Below are positions 44,101-54,566 of a DNA stretch of 64,000 nucleotides, piece after piece. Numbering within the stretch: the first letter of the stretch is position 1; each line of letters begins with the position of its first letter. The notes under the pieces were generated by a model. The model did no database searches, was not told the DNA's origin, and was given only the letters and a program-made list of their open reading frames with translations. The stretch comes from Heliocidaris erythrogramma (taxonomy: Eukaryota > Echinodermata > Echinoidea > Camarodonta > Echinometridae): the NCBI GenBank assembly GCA_025617745.1, contig CM046871.1, positions 32,061,579 to 32,125,578 on the forward strand, written 5' to 3'. Made by a program: the position numbers and the translations under genes.

Positions 44101-47100
44101 ATTGGCAATGGTAAGACAACTTGGGAAACCAACATGGTTTGCATCATTTTCATGCGCAGATATGAGATGGCCAGAATTACTCCATACTTTGCTGAGACAG
44201 AGAGGAGATACCAGGAAACCAAATGAATTAACTTGGGCAGATAAATGTAATCTTATTAAGTCAAATCCAGTAACGGTTGCTAGAATGTTTGATAGGAGAT
44301 TTCATACTTTTCTTAACAAAGTTATTCTATCCCCAGCTGCACCAATAGGAATTTGTGTTGATTATTGTTACCGCATTGAATTTCAGTCTAGAGGATCGAG
44401 CCATGTACACATGTTATTGTGGGTAGAACAAGCTCCGCAATTAGGAAAAGATAAAGATGATGATGTAGCACGTTTCATAGATAAGTATGTTTCTTGTGAA
44501 AAACCTGATGAGGAAGAAGATCCAGAACTGTACGAAATGGTGAAATCCGTACAACAACATAGTAAGAAACATTCAAAATCTTGCAAGAAAAAAGGCACTA
44601 TTTGTAGATTCAATTTCCCAAGACCACCTTCAGAGAGAACCTTTATTATTAAACCTGCTGATAACAATGAACCAAAATGTAAAAAAAATAAGACCAATCC
44701 CAAATTGAGAAATGAGAATGAGGCTGAAGTTTCTGAAAAATCTAAAAGGAAAGAAAAGGCAAAGGAACTATTAAATTCTGTAAAGGATGCACTATCTGAT
44801 GGGAATGAATATAATAGTGTAGAGCAACTTTTTGAGAAACTGGGCATAACACAAAATCAGTTTGAAAATGCACATAATGAGATTGCTTCACAGGAAAGTG
44901 TAATCATCAAAAGAAAGCCACAGGATGTATGGGTTAATCAATACAATCCGGATTTGCTTCGGGCCTGGAACGCAAATATGGATTTGCAATATGTTACAAA
45001 CGCATATGCATGTGTAGTTTATATTGTTTCCTATATGTCGAAGGCTGAACGTGAAATGGGAATGCTATTGAATCATACATTATCAGAAATGAAAGAAGGA
45101 AATACAGATGCAAAGGAAAGCATGAAAAAAATTGGTCAAGCTTACTTGCAAAATCGTGAAGTGTCCGCTCAAGAAAGTGTGTATCGTGTCTGTAGTCTTA
45201 GATTAAAAGAGAGCTCGAGAAAAGTAGAATTTATACCTGTTGGACCTAATCCTGTTAGAATGAGTTTGCCATTAAGTGTCATTAACAACAGATCAGAATG
45301 TGATCATGATGATGATCAAAATATATGGATGCCCAGCAAACTTGACAGATACAAAGCTAGACCAAAAATTAAAAAATTTGCTGATTTGTGTCTTGCAATG
45401 TTTTGTTCTCAATATCGAATTTTAACCAAATCACAAGTGAAAAATACACGAAATGAAAATGTCTTTGAATTGGATGACAACTTGGGATATATACAAAAAC
45501 GTACACGTGGAAAAGATGCAGTTGTACGATATCCTCGATTCTCTCCTATTGTTTCACCTGAAAACTATTATATGAGCATTTTGCAACTATTTTTACCACA
45601 TTATGCAGATGACCAGTTAAAGCCTCCATCATTTCAAACATATCGAGAGTTCTATGAAACAGGCTTTGTGACAATACATGGTTCTAAATTGGAGAAAGTA
45701 AGCTCAATCGTTTGTACAAATCGACAAAAATTTGAAGTAAATGCTGATACAATTGATCAAGCTGAAGCATATTTAGAAGAATTTGGTGTACAGGAAGATG
45801 CCTGGAGTCTTTTATGCCCTGAAAGTGAACTTGAACGCCATGAGCATCCAAAACAACAAGTAGATATGGAAGATTGTGATGAAAATACTGACTTTCCTGA
45901 TCTAAAAGATTCTTCTAAAAAACAGGATTATGGCGTAGAATTGCGATCATCCAAAATCTCTATACGTGATAGACATTCTATGATGAGAAGTTTGAATGAA
46001 AAACAAAGGTCTGTTTTTTACAAAGTACGACAATGGTGTTTAGATAAAGTGAATGGAAAATTGGTTGAGCCTTTTCATGTATTCATCACTGGTGGTGCAG
46101 GAACAGGAAAGAGTCATTTAATTAAATGCATTTACTATGAAGCAACACGTATACTAGCTCGAATGTTAGAGCATCCAGATGATGTCTCAATTTTGAAAGT
46201 GGCTCCAACAGGAGTAGCAGCATACAATATCGATGGCCATACTATTCACCATACTTTCTCAATTCCAATTAAAGTGCAATTGCCCTACAAGCCATTAAGT
46301 GAAGAGAAAATTAATGCCCTTCGCAGCAAATTAAATCAGTTGCAAATTCTGATTATAGACGAGATATCAATGGTAGATCAAAAGTTGATTTGTTATATCC
46401 ACAGTCGTCTTCGACAAATAAAGCAATCACGTGATGAAACTCCTTTTGCTGGTATTTCTGTTATTGCAGTTGGAGATATGTACCAGTTACCTCCAGTCTT
46501 TGGAAAACCCCTGTATAAAGATACACTTGAAGGTGCATTATGGAATGATAATTTCAAGAAAATTGAACTGGAACAAATTATGAGGCAGAAAGATGATACA
46601 CAGTTTGCTTGTCTCTTAAACAGACTACGCCTTAAAGAACAACCTGATAAACTCTGTGATGAAGATCTAGCAATACTGAAATCATGTGAAACGGGTGAAG
46701 AATTTGAAGATGATCTTCATATCTATTCATGTAATAAAGATGTAGATGCTTGGAATAAAGCAATATTGCATAAAAAATGTGAAGGTGTGATATGTATAAA
46801 AGCAGAAGATATTGGACAAGATGCCAGTAAAGAAAATGTAGTCCGTGAAAAACCATGTACACAATATAGAAGCCAATTGCCTAATTATCTCTGGATTGCA
46901 GTGAAAGCGAGAGTAATGTTGCTGAAGAATCTTGATGTTAGCAAAGGTCTGATTAACGGTTCTTTTGGAAATGTAACTGAAATTGTAATGGATAGCAAAA
47001 ATCCGAAACCAGTTTGCATCAGGGTTGAATTTGAAAAAAGTGATATTGGCATTCAGTGCATTGAAAAGTCTCAAGAATTTCTTGGAAACAAATATGTCAG

Positions 47101-48019
47101 AAAACAATTTCCTCTTAAACTTGCTTATGCATGCACTATTCATAAAGTACAGGGTTTGTCATTAGACAGAGCTGTAGTGTCATTGAAAAATATTTTTCAA
47201 TCTGGACAAGCATATGTTGCTTTAAGTCGTGTTACTTCATTATCTGGACTCGTAATACAAAACTTTGATCAGAGACGTATACATTGTAATCCTGAAATAA
47301 AAGAAAGATTAGATATTATGCTTCCATTTATTGATGCTATCTCCACTCTTGAAAGAGATTCACATGGTTTCTCTATGATTTTACATAATGTACAAGGGTT
47401 AAAGCAGCATTATCAAGATCTTGTATCACAAAAACAACTCCTGAATGTGGATTGTTTATGCTTGACCGAAACATGGATAAGAGATGATAATGTGTATGAT
47501 GTTTGTATTGACAACTTCACATTTTACCATCAGTCAAGATATCTTTCATATAGTGAAACTGGACCTGTTACCAAATTCAAAGACCAATCACATGGAGGTG
47601 TTGGAATGTATACAAAAGACATGAACTCTCATAGATTAAACATATGTGTTCAGAACCTAGAATTTATTGCAATTCATGTTACATCACCTATTTCTTTTAT
47701 TGCTTCAGTTATATATAGACCTCCATCTTATGATATTAAATCATTTTGTGAATGTTTAGAAAACCTCCTTAAAAAATTACGAGAAAAATGTACAAAATGT
47801 ATTGTGATGGGTGACTTTAATGAAGATTTATTTAAAGGTACTTCTAAGATAGAACAACTAATGCATCATAATGGTTACAAACAACATGTTGTTGATGCAA
47901 CAACTGAAAATGGAACATTAATTGATCATGTCTACAGCATAGGAATAAATTCATTGCAAATAGAAATCATGCCTACATACTATAGTTATCATGAAGCCAT
48001 TAAAATAGTGATCACTTAG
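38156..48019 (+). CDS. Helentron (Helitron2-type) Rep/helicase polyprotein, copy 2, 3287 aa
   Basis: Same architecture as the ORF at 2165, 38 residues shorter through small in-frame losses: HV near residue 270, an acidic linker repeat near 590, one basic KES repeat unit, and two residues near 1800. Key residues by position: PHD-like Cys/His 32-80; OTU D672, C675, H791; C76-like C846, D975, H977; HUH H2083/H2085; tyrosines Y2289/Y2293; Walker A K2652; DE 2735-2736; EEP H3077, E3105, D3220, H3279. In the first 120 residues about six positions differ from copy 1, and the linkers vary more than the catalytic blocks. The frame is open throughout. Two intact copies of a 10-kb ORF after visible drift suggest either recent duplication or continuing selection. 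The SYH variant in the last EEP motif is shared with copy 1, so it is ancestral and not decay. Confidence 0.95.
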   Translation: MMDTIEFKEVLDEILDILTSCALVTNPELNECCVCSNEIKEIESDATCECCSKHFHVTCMGFPCEGKLTDQRLIWICSCCGSSNIGHRIFDKVCIPSHYNRYEPLRIPDDDDDNLQYVEPIKQTTGKIWRSKKRYVNKGQKGTKFAERESKYDMRTSESSRCEHDHLKEQNVPTGSLDNNWVKVKCKRTNFMDKRREGISHSSSKEEYKPDKKHTRSINGVFLEPGVTYIGKAMKTFHENRKRKERNPKKHVYKEKKDVNCERTEDTSLQTYTETLLNVYAYSVQSPHAMKLYNETCGRIERMQTRCWADVANNLSSLSRTELSVDTDEDAWNLFEQMQDLRTFRVHAGGKKRQRRGRNKKGQFEKKDKGNVEKNCFDVSKKCKNEDKKESINKELNDEEPVSNLKNTDKLIRLDKENGIGLGLDLTDSNSKHDPKTFPVKSDQVDSSACPVEEKSEQHICNMESKNDTDKVMRAEPEINLEETEDSGSDIDTQVKRICGKNYVESDTDTSLECDLVLPINLAESEKSSQCMSTNDPEDVMCHIESTPEIILNEDSSNTLFDKEKQHDHFLSTNSLQSLSKAKVKDEITKEAKEDTMFTCSDESGEEVEFVSNLGMCDRPDQSFKFSPLEVNEKQNICRKLNIRYTGRSCDAKLNRDVFIGVPSRIKKIVGDGNCFFRAISYAISGTESYHKLLRKATVEHLLQTNDMFRNTLRREFTTVREYVMERRIIEDGTWATDTEISALANLIGSDIYSYNDQVPCWQLYSAKKPGRINVKTCDSGIYIQYTGNVHFNVVESVSTTIVDTSEQPRITDDKSVPVNTQIKLICQGTFNQGHRKFGHSAGKQCVANSLSALLYSKVKNAKDWNCKDLDRILINGDELYRYIRQYVSHEEEYLLISDLLEHLETYDELFEIKYHESVPGLLEGDGTTLEESLSMPLKQALQQEIHSTANACFVTFGGNTFVIISGYDSFFIFDSHSRNSGGLVIDNGYSVLLRTPSWQGVYKHCMRLARTMGCSQHTQYEVTSVCAKAFSGKDETVRGHPQLDYNSLRLSPSDTNNQENFQISECSMNYESSDIAENLNDCIFSKEEISENSSFKFSQNSNETMNLNLQDHIQQQKSQSMSADFMKLNEDIHDRCLSEGNGSTKIVNVNEQIDSKNCNTCQNESKKLNPMNNMQNFNISGRKRKLNEFENDSKVDVDICREVHKTKLAKVSENDFSTVHDRNDSSDLDDHLMVNGEGHSKFLFDERKEKECLERMDIGDISKERNHNGIKDVKTTCSFKKKRRTRKSYKRQNDLKKKQLRKRRALKNTTDKDEKKKKYENCKESAREREKRNLNVNRKYHTDLKYRQRVLNSLNEKYRLNKEFRQNLIGVRRKRYQTDELFKESKKTTMRNVMKNKYRDAEFKESQKNTMRMKYQEDAQFKESQKTTMRMKYQEDARFKESQKTTMRMKYQKDVHFKESQKTTMRNVMKNKYRNAQFKESKKTSMRMKYQNDDSFKQTKLLRLKHKYQHKDSYRNQIKKHNRKKKIVKTLKMSQFDNILQDFRLVICHGPEYVCCVCLKLLFENQVMKCKKSNYKIQTCICEKYLHACDSECRSECQIDQSVRSSLWICYTCHRKLKCGKVPAEAHTNNLQLHDIPEELACLNSLEQHLIALNIPFMKLMALPKGGQNGVHGPVVCVPSDTANTIQILPRPETDDQLIRIKLKRKLSYKGHYEYKFVDKSKLLNALQYLKINNRYYFDISINDQWENAMERNKEDNESEEDVPTCSKAHLKKHWEKIDRLLDEYGSENADESTQRNTETLKSQPDDNDEERLNGMHLDSCLQPADIGQEILDQYFEDIICCAPCEGKSPVSVLQSESNEAKCFPVLFPQGQATFHDKRNEKITLGRYLHNRLMHVDNRFAQNTDYIFYAQYIYEVQQVISQVSIALRQSKDKKDDHSLISAKDLKNAEKVQNILKADKGYKFLKQIRGTPPYWQKTQKDVLAMVRQLGKPTWFASFSCADMRWPELLHTLLRQRGDTRKPNELTWADKCNLIKSNPVTVARMFDRRFHTFLNKVILSPAAPIGICVDYCYRIEFQSRGSSHVHMLLWVEQAPQLGKDKDDDVARFIDKYVSCEKPDEEEDPELYEMVKSVQQHSKKHSKSCKKKGTICRFNFPRPPSERTFIIKPADNNEPKCKKNKTNPKLRNENEAEVSEKSKRKEKAKELLNSVKDALSDGNEYNSVEQLFEKLGITQNQFENAHNEIASQESVIIKRKPQDVWVNQYNPDLLRAWNANMDLQYVTNAYACVVYIVSYMSKAEREMGMLLNHTLSEMKEGNTDAKESMKKIGQAYLQNREVSAQESVYRVCSLRLKESSRKVEFIPVGPNPVRMSLPLSVINNRSECDHDDDQNIWMPSKLDRYKARPKIKKFADLCLAMFCSQYRILTKSQVKNTRNENVFELDDNLGYIQKRTRGKDAVVRYPRFSPIVSPENYYMSILQLFLPHYADDQLKPPSFQTYREFYETGFVTIHGSKLEKVSSIVCTNRQKFEVNADTIDQAEAYLEEFGVQEDAWSLLCPESELERHEHPKQQVDMEDCDENTDFPDLKDSSKKQDYGVELRSSKISIRDRHSMMRSLNEKQRSVFYKVRQWCLDKVNGKLVEPFHVFITGGAGTGKSHLIKCIYYEATRILARMLEHPDDVSILKVAPTGVAAYNIDGHTIHHTFSIPIKVQLPYKPLSEEKINALRSKLNQLQILIIDEISMVDQKLICYIHSRLRQIKQSRDETPFAGISVIAVGDMYQLPPVFGKPLYKDTLEGALWNDNFKKIELEQIMRQKDDTQFACLLNRLRLKEQPDKLCDEDLAILKSCETGEEFEDDLHIYSCNKDVDAWNKAILHKKCEGVICIKAEDIGQDASKENVVREKPCTQYRSQLPNYLWIAVKARVMLLKNLDVSKGLINGSFGNVTEIVMDSKNPKPVCIRVEFEKSDIGIQCIEKSQEFLGNKYVRKQFPLKLAYACTIHKVQGLSLDRAVVSLKNIFQSGQAYVALSRVTSLSGLVIQNFDQRRIHCNPEIKERLDIMLPFIDAISTLERDSHGFSMILHNVQGLKQHYQDLVSQKQLLNVDCLCLTETWIRDDNVYDVCIDNFTFYHQSRYLSYSETGPVTKFKDQSHGGVGMYTKDMNSHRLNICVQNLEFIAIHVTSPISFIASVIYRPPSYDIKSFCECLENLLKKLREKCTKCIVMGDFNEDLFKGTSKIEQLMHHNGYKQHVVDATTENGTLIDHVYSIGINSLQIEIMPTYYSYHEAIKIVIT
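42295..42650 (+). repeat. Coding tandem repeat in Helentron copy 2 (6 units)
   Basis: Six FKES..MR units with three consecutive short MKYQ types in the middle, against two in copy 1. The sequence identity between neighbouring units exceeds that between the copies in places, which indicates local homogenisation. Confidence 0.8.
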
Positions 48020-48021
48020 AT

Positions 48022-48042
48022 GTTTAAATTTGCCATTTAAAC
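48022..48042 (+). other. Post-stop hairpin, copy 2
   Basis: Identical stem and loop to 12145-12165. Confidence 0.6.
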
Positions 48043-48834
48043 CGGGATTTCCAACCAGAGAAAAGACAAGGAATTTGATAAAACTGCCAAAAATTAGGTT
48101 AGTTTGATGTGCCCATAAATCTAAGTAGTCAGTTTGATTGTAACAGGTCCAAATCACATGCCGTCTTTACAACTGTTCCCAATATGTCCTATATCAATTG
48201 GTATAAATCTTTGCTGAAAAGAATAGAGGGATATGTAGTAGGTCATTAGGTTCCAGTCTGAACCCATGAGGAACCAATGCACTAGGGTTATTGTGTCACT
48301 ATCAGTGGGTATGTCTAAGTGTGACCAGTCCTACAACAGGTAATGCACTTAATCCTGATATGTCCTGTATCACTTATGTGTGTGGCTTGATGTGTAGGTC
48401 CCATAACCATTAAGGTGTATCAGTTGAAGTTTAGCCTTGAAAGAGGCAGGACCTGAGTGGAGAAAGAACTCTCGTTGGTCTTTAACCTTGTATCAGGAGG
48501 TTTTATGTCAATTTATACATACTGACCTTACACTGGTCAAGGAAGCCCTGGATTGCTCTAAAGTTAACAATGTAATTTGGATTAGAATGATCTAGTACTA
48601 GTACCAGATACCCAATGGTACTAGACCTACGTGTCCAGTGATGAGTCAGGCACGTGGATAATGAATAGAGTTCGTAATCCAAAGTTGCCACAGTCTGAGG
48701 ACACTGATATTTATATTCTTGTGAGTATTAATATTCTTGTCTTGTTCTCTTTATGTTCTATGTTCCAGGATTTGCACAGTTATAGTTTAGACTCTAGGGA
48801 TTGCCAGGCGGGCAAAGCTCCAAAGGCTTTGGTT
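48043..48834 (+). other. 3' noncoding DNA of Helentron copy 2
   Basis: Colinear with 12166-12985. The 9-bp hairpin is at 48598-48624. No gene. Confidence 0.55.
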
Positions 48835-48889
48835 TGAAGACTTTTTTTCTTCTAACTCTTGCATAACTTTCCACGCCATTTTTAATTAT

Positions 48890-49047
48890 GAAGTGAAAAA
48901 TGAGCAAAGAAAACGGGATTCCAGCGGGACATGAACCCGAGACTGGGGTATTCCATAGCTCAGTCGGTAGAGCGCCGGTCTGGCAATCCGGAGGTCTCTG
49001 GTTCAAGTCCCGCTGGAATCCTGTTTTCTTTGCTCATTTTTCACTTC
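48890..49047 (+). mobile_element. Long hairpin formed around a tRNA-like unit
   Basis: The left arm (48891-48943, beginning aagtgaaaaatgagcaaag) is the reverse complement of the right arm (48995-49047) with about three mismatches in 53. The right arm includes the T-arm and acceptor of a tRNA-like sequence (48949-49020). It looks like a tRNA-derived SINE that has acquired an inverted copy of its 3' half. Confidence 0.75.
48949..49020 (+). other. tRNA-like unit (GGC anticodon position, Ala-like), probably a pseudogene
   Basis: Acceptor tattcca/tggaatc pairs 6 of 7; D stem gctc/gagc; anticodon stem ccggt/tccgg 4 of 5 with loop ctggcaa; T loop ttcaagt but only 3 of 5 T-stem pairs. GGC is an uncommon alanine anticodon in animals, which with the weak stems argues against a working tRNA. 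Confidence 0.5.
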
Positions 49048-49693
49048 ATTATATATTTCTGGTCAGTTTCCCCTACTCGAATTTATTTTATTTTAATTAT
49101 GTAACATTTAAAACAATGCAGGCTTAAAAACTGGAAATTTTCTGATTTTCTGAATTTCAATGAATGGGAAATGGCATTTTGTACTACAATTGCATTTTAG
49201 GATTTAAAACGAGGTTGAAAGCCTTTATTATGGGTAATATTAGCGTTATATTATCCTCATTTTTGTCCATTCACACCTTTATGTATTAGAAAGAGACTTT
49301 ACTACTTTTAATATCATTGTAAGTACAGTTGTGCTGATTAAACTCCCTATGATATGTAGATCTAAAGGTCTCTGCCTATTCCACTGCAAACCAGTTTTGA
49401 AATTATCACATTTAGCATAGTGTGTTGTGATTCAATGATTACCTTTGATTACCTTGAATCAGCTTGTGTATTAAAGAGAGGAAAGGATGGCTGTAAGGGG
49501 AGAAGGGAGGCCATTTCATGCCTGTGTAAAAATACTATATAGTTTTACATAACATTGTGTTTTTGTGTGACGTCACAGTCAGTCATTTTCGAGGGCAGTA
49601 CAAAGAGAGACACGTGCATTAGATCATAAAAACAATGGATTGCCGTAGGCTGCTTCACATAAGCTCATTGTTTGTCCTCCATTATGGCAGTAG

Positions 49694-49830
49694 AGGTGTT
49701 GTGGATCAGTGGATAAGTCCCCGGACTGTGAACCACGAGGTCCGGGGTTCGAATCCCACAGCAGCACTAGCGTCCTTTGGCAAAACGTCAATCTACATTT
49801 GCCACTCTCCACCCAGGTGTTAAATGAAGT
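49694..49830 (+). mobile_element. tRNA-derived SINE, 3'-truncated
   Basis: gtgttgtggatcagtggata head with ggggttcgaatccc B box, then cctttggcaaaacgtcaat and ccactctccacccaggtg, the same body as the SINE at 14357. It lacks the gcgctatataag and TAT tail. Confidence 0.8.
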
Positions 49831-50150
49831 TGATATTTAATCACTGTGATGTGAAATCTTGTATACATTTCTACCACACTTTTGTGTATTCATGGAAGGA
49901 TTTTAATAGGGATTTCCAGCAGTTTTTATTTTAGTCTTCCTGATGTCATCCACATCCTAAAAACGGGCCACATGATGTCAGTAAGCTTTGCGAAAAGGGA
50001 AAGTTATCCTGAGCGAGATTTAGTGAGCAGGGACGCTGTTAAAGCCCAGCGATATTGTTTACAATCTACAGCTGTTAGACTTTCTGGCACATTGACTTTT
50101 AGAAGCAGCACAACTTTTTCTGAACAAGGAAATGTTTGTCATCTGACTGC

Positions 50151-51186
50151 TTAAAAGAACTGATGCTTCAAAAATTAAATATTGGTATTTCTGTGTTCTT
50201 CAAAAATATTGTCAGTGACAAACCTGTTCAGTTTTAGTGAGAAACATTTCTGCCTCTCTTGCATTGTCAAAATTTGTCAACCTGTATAAGTGCTTTTTAT
50301 TTTGTTGAATGTGCATGTATTGGGTATTTGATTGTTTTAATTGGGGTGTGTGTCAGTGTATTACAGAATTTAATTTTGGTAATAAATTACACATAAAACA
50401 TAAAATTTGTACAATGTAAACTCTTAAACATTCAGTAATGTACGCATATTACTAAAATGTATGTAAACATGTATTAGCATTGTTTTGTAAAGAACATAAA
50501 AGTCACTGTAATGAGATATCAGATATATCAAAATGTTGTGATATGCCACAGGATTGTATACATGTAAAGTATAAGAGTATTGATCTCAAGAAATTTATGT
50601 GTTAACAATGATGACAACTTAAAAAAAGAATAAATTTTGGACGTCACTATACAAAAAGTCTTAAATGCTGTAATCTCTGTATACCTCTTTATGTCTACAT
50701 GTAGAACATGATGACTAAACCTGCAATAGAGGGTTTCCATTGACATCAGTCATGTGCCATGTTGGAAGACAAACAAGCCCATGTCCATCAGCCTGTGGCT
50801 ATCCTTTTATGTCATGGTCTGATGCACGGGTCTCTCTTTGTTTTATCCTCCAAAATGGCCAACTGTGACGTCATACGAAAGAATTTTATAAAGTCACGAT
50901 GTGCCTTTAATTACGCTTAAACCCATGCCTAAACTCATTACCCTCTGAAGGGTTTGATTGGGAGGCAAATATATAGAATGATGGTGTCAGGATGGAAATT
51001 TATTCCCATTTTATTTTTTGTATTAATCAAATATGTTGAAAGAATAAACAATCTTGGTGGGACCTCCAAATTATCACGTAGGTGATTAAGCTCGATATGT
51101 TTATTACATGACTACATTTTTGTAAATTATAAAAACATTAAAAAAATAAAGAAAGTTGGAACTAAACCAAAACTATAACTGTATTA
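50151..51186. other. Noncoding DNA shared with copy 1 (13715-15350)
   Basis: Colinear apart from the SINE and MITE present only in copy 1, so it supplies the empty sites for both. No gene. Confidence 0.7.
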
Positions 51187-51545
51187 ATGCTGATGATTGA
51201 TAATGATCATATGATGATGAAGAAGTTTGTGATATGATGATGGTGATGATGAAGTATGTGATATAATGATGTTGGTGATGATATTATGATTCTGACAATG
51301 ACAATGATATGATCATGGTGGTGGTGGTGATATTGGTGATGGTAATGATGGTGCTGATGATGAGAAAGATGGTGATAATGATGAAACAATGATTATGATA
51401 ATGATGAAAATGGTAATATAATGATATTACAATGATTGTGACAATGATAATGATATGATAATGGTGATAATGATGAGCAGATGGATGACAAATGGTGATA
51501 ATGAGCAGAATGATAATGGTGATAATGATGGATGATAATTGAGAT
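51187..51545. repeat. GAT-type microsatellite
   Basis: Counterpart of 15350-16250, shorter. Confidence 0.9.
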
Positions 51546-51551
51546 AATGAT

Positions 51552-51777
51552 AACACTATGAACATGACAAACAAAGAAGCGGACAATTTATGCTGCTCCT
51601 CATTGTACCCTTCCCAATTGCACTGGTTAACAAAAGAACATCCATTCATTACTGTGTAGAACGGTGTCACATAATAGCCGTGAAGGGATGTCCTTTTGTC
51701 TACTAGAGGTATTGTGGAGGGTACAATGAGGAGCTGCATAATTTGTCCGCTCTCTTTATCACCGTGTTCATAGTGTA
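51552..51777. mobile_element. MITE with ~58-bp inverted ends
   Basis: cactatgaac at the left and gttcatagtg at the right, continuing to gcggacaa..tatg and cctcattgtaccc with several mismatches. It sits in the microsatellite and is absent from copy 1. Confidence 0.85.
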
Positions 51778-51778
51778 A

Positions 51779-52205
51779 GGATGAGTACAAGAATGATAAT
51801 GAAAATGATAAAGATGAGCAGATGGATGATGGTAATGGTGAATATGATCAGCAGAAGAATGATCTGTTTGATGATGAGTGGAATGATGATAATGGTAATA
51901 ATGAGTAAAATGATGATAATGGTGATAATGATGAGTAGAAGGATCATATTCAGAAGCAGAGGGATGATAAAGGTGAACTGGTAAATTGTTTTGTAAGATA
52001 TAATGATTGGGCAAGATAGTAATCGTGATAAAATCGACGACAATGATGGTAAAATGGTGATTATGCTCATGATTATGGTGATAATGATGATGATAATCAT
52101 TATTATCATCATCATCATGAATATCATGACAGTGATGATGATAATGATGTTGATGATTATCATGATGATGATATAATGATGATGATGATGATGATGATAA
52201 TGGTG
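51779..52205. repeat. GAT/ATC-type microsatellite, continued
   Basis: Imperfect gatgat and atcatc tracts up to 52205, interrupted by a unique stretch at about 51960-52075. Confidence 0.85.
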
Positions 52206-52410
52206 ATGACCATGACTGAAATGACATTGATCTTAGCCCTTCCAAATATGAAAGAGAAATGACATTTTGTGAAGAAGATACGACCATAAGTTGATTTGTA
52301 CAAAATGGCGCCTAGATGACGTCACGATAACCTGATGACCTTGAAAAAGATGTAAGAACTTGACCTTATTAGGACCGATGACTGACGAAAATTTGAAGAT
52401 AATTGAGTAA

Positions 52411-54090
52411 GCCAATTTTGAGAAATTGTGATATCAACTAGCACTAATGATATTGCAGAATAGCTTTAATACACGTCAGGGAATCAGATTTTCAAAAGGG
52501 TTGTACATTAATTTGCACACTACTTTCCAATAGACATAACACGCAAAATAAGGCAGTTTATTACTTGGTTTGTGATTTTTTATGTTACAATAGTCAAAGA
52601 GGATGGTAAAATGACAGGCAAAAATAAGCAAAAAAAAATTGTTATGGACCCACCGGGGATCGAACCTGGGTCACCGGAATGAGAGGCAAGTGCTTTGACC
52701 AATATACCAAAACATTTCCCATAGAGATAACACGTAAACGAAAAACGGGATTCTCAAATCACATTTTGTAGTTCAAAATTGGGCATGATCCCGACAGCTG
52801 ATCAAAAATTGGAGACCACACTTGTAAAAGCTTATAGTCTCAGCTACAACATATTAAAATCTGGAAATAAATAGACCAAAAACAACTGAGATACAGCTTA
52901 GAGAACAATGTCATGTAGATTCATGATTCGAAAAAAAAATCATCTTCCATAGACATAACACGCAAATAGGGAAAATTCTGACATGGCATATTTAATTGAA
53001 AATTTCACTGTGATGACTTCATCAAAATAAAAAATGGTGGCAAATGATTATGTAGAGAATTGTCTCAGCTATAACATATTAAAATCTGGGCGAAAAACGA
53101 CCAATAATTACGAATCTAAAGCCAAATTTGCATAAATGTGATGACGTCAAAACATGAAAAATGGAAATTTTGATTTCTGGCGCCATTTTGATGACATCAT
53201 AATGTTTATAAGGGTCAAATGATACATGAAATGAAATCTGTGATTCATACCCTACCTGATGATGACAAAAAATTAGGGGGTTTGTGGACTATTTAAAGAG
53301 CTAGAGTTAATTTTGTAGAGGCATGTTTTTGCGCGTTTTTACGTTATTTTCGCCATAGATGCGCGCACGGATTTTGAACTTTGACGCGCCCGTACGACCT
53401 TATTATTGATCAAAATTGATTCCAAGTTGATGGAAATGATGAAGAAAAGTGTCAGGATTGGAAATCAATCGAAAAAACAGCGTTTTAACGTTATTTACGA
53501 CTTGCGCGCGTGTAAAGCGCGCGCGCGGACGCTTACGCACGGACATTTTTTAAATGCTCAAAATGACCTGAAACGTGTGCAGACTTGATCCTACGTAATT
53601 TTGAGCATTTTTAAATTTTGACGCGCGCGTACGCGCACGTCCTGACCTCTAGATGACCTGTGACGACATGACTTGATGACCCGTCATGTGAAGTTTATGT
53701 GATGTGAATATAGTTGATATTTGATTATCGATTATGAAGATATAATCAATCTTGTAAATTTACAAAATGGCGTCTTGATGACGTCACGATGACCTGATGA
53801 GCTCCAAAAGCTTAATGGACCATGTCCATGATTGACCTCATACATGACATGAAACTCGATGATATTGACCCGGCCGATTTTGAGATTTATTGGGAACAAG
53901 AATTTGTAATAAAAAGAAATATTAAAAATAAAGAAGAAAATTCTGACAAAATTAATAGGTGTTCTGTCGATACCGACAGATCACCTAATAAAGAAGAAAA
54001 TTCTGACAAAATTAATAGGTGTTCTGTCGATACCGACAGATCACCTAACTAGAATTTAATTCGTCATGAGGACGAATTAGGTGGTCTGTC
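52411..54090. repeat. Unclassified 1.65-kb repeat, unit 1 of copy 2
   Basis: Same landmarks as 16940-18605, but with the cgcacggattttgaactttg middle segment found in the other two conventional units. Its 5' end resembles unit 2 of copy 1. Confidence 0.85.
52646..52710 (-). other. tRNA-like module (Glu-CTC-like) in unit 1, copy 2
   Basis: Nearly identical to 19319-19382: CTC anticodon region, good B box, T run on its 3' side. Confidence 0.55.
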
Positions 54091-54091
54091 C
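53957..54091 (+). other. Two identical 60-bp hairpin repeats plus competing stem
   Basis: Hairpins 53957-53986 and 54017-54046 (tctgtcg/cgacaga) are exact copies. The second can alternatively pair with ggtggtctgtc at 54081-54091 across aattcgtc/gacgaatt, as in copy 1. Confidence 0.75.
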
Positions 54092-54343
54092 TTCAATTGG
54101 TACGATCATGATTGTAATCAGGATGATCATAATAATGGGGAAATACTAAACTGAAGATAGGATGTCAAGAATGCCATGAATGGAGGTCCTTCTTGAGGAC
54201 GGGAATGTAGCAAAATGTGTAACGGTCATTGTAAAATGATTATGGTGATGATGATAATGGAGATTATGATGATTATAATGATATATGATGGCGATGATAT
54301 AATAGCGATGATGATCAGGACGGTGATGATAATAATGATGATG
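54092..54343. repeat. Spacer with GAT microsatellite
   Basis: Matches the first part of 18606-19084. The microsatellite here is shorter. Confidence 0.8.
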
Positions 54344-54566
54344 ATACAGGATACTTGGCAGATTAACCCCTTAGCTCTAATACAGGACAGGAAATCACAA
54401 TTTCCATAGGGTTGTACACAAAACTACTGCACACTACTTTCTAATAGACATAATACGGGAAAATAAGGCAGTTTATTACATGATTTGTGATTTTTTATGT
54501 TATACTAGTCGAAGAGGATTGTAAAATGACAGGCAAAAAGAAGCAAAAAAAAAAAAAAAAAAAATC

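Larger units (their letters stand above)
48835..50150. other. Copy-2-specific block with tRNA-derived insertions
   Basis: This occupies the place of 12986-13715 in copy 1. It contains the 48890-49047 hairpin and the 49694-49830 SINE. The rest shows no gene or repeat that I recognise. Confidence 0.6.
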
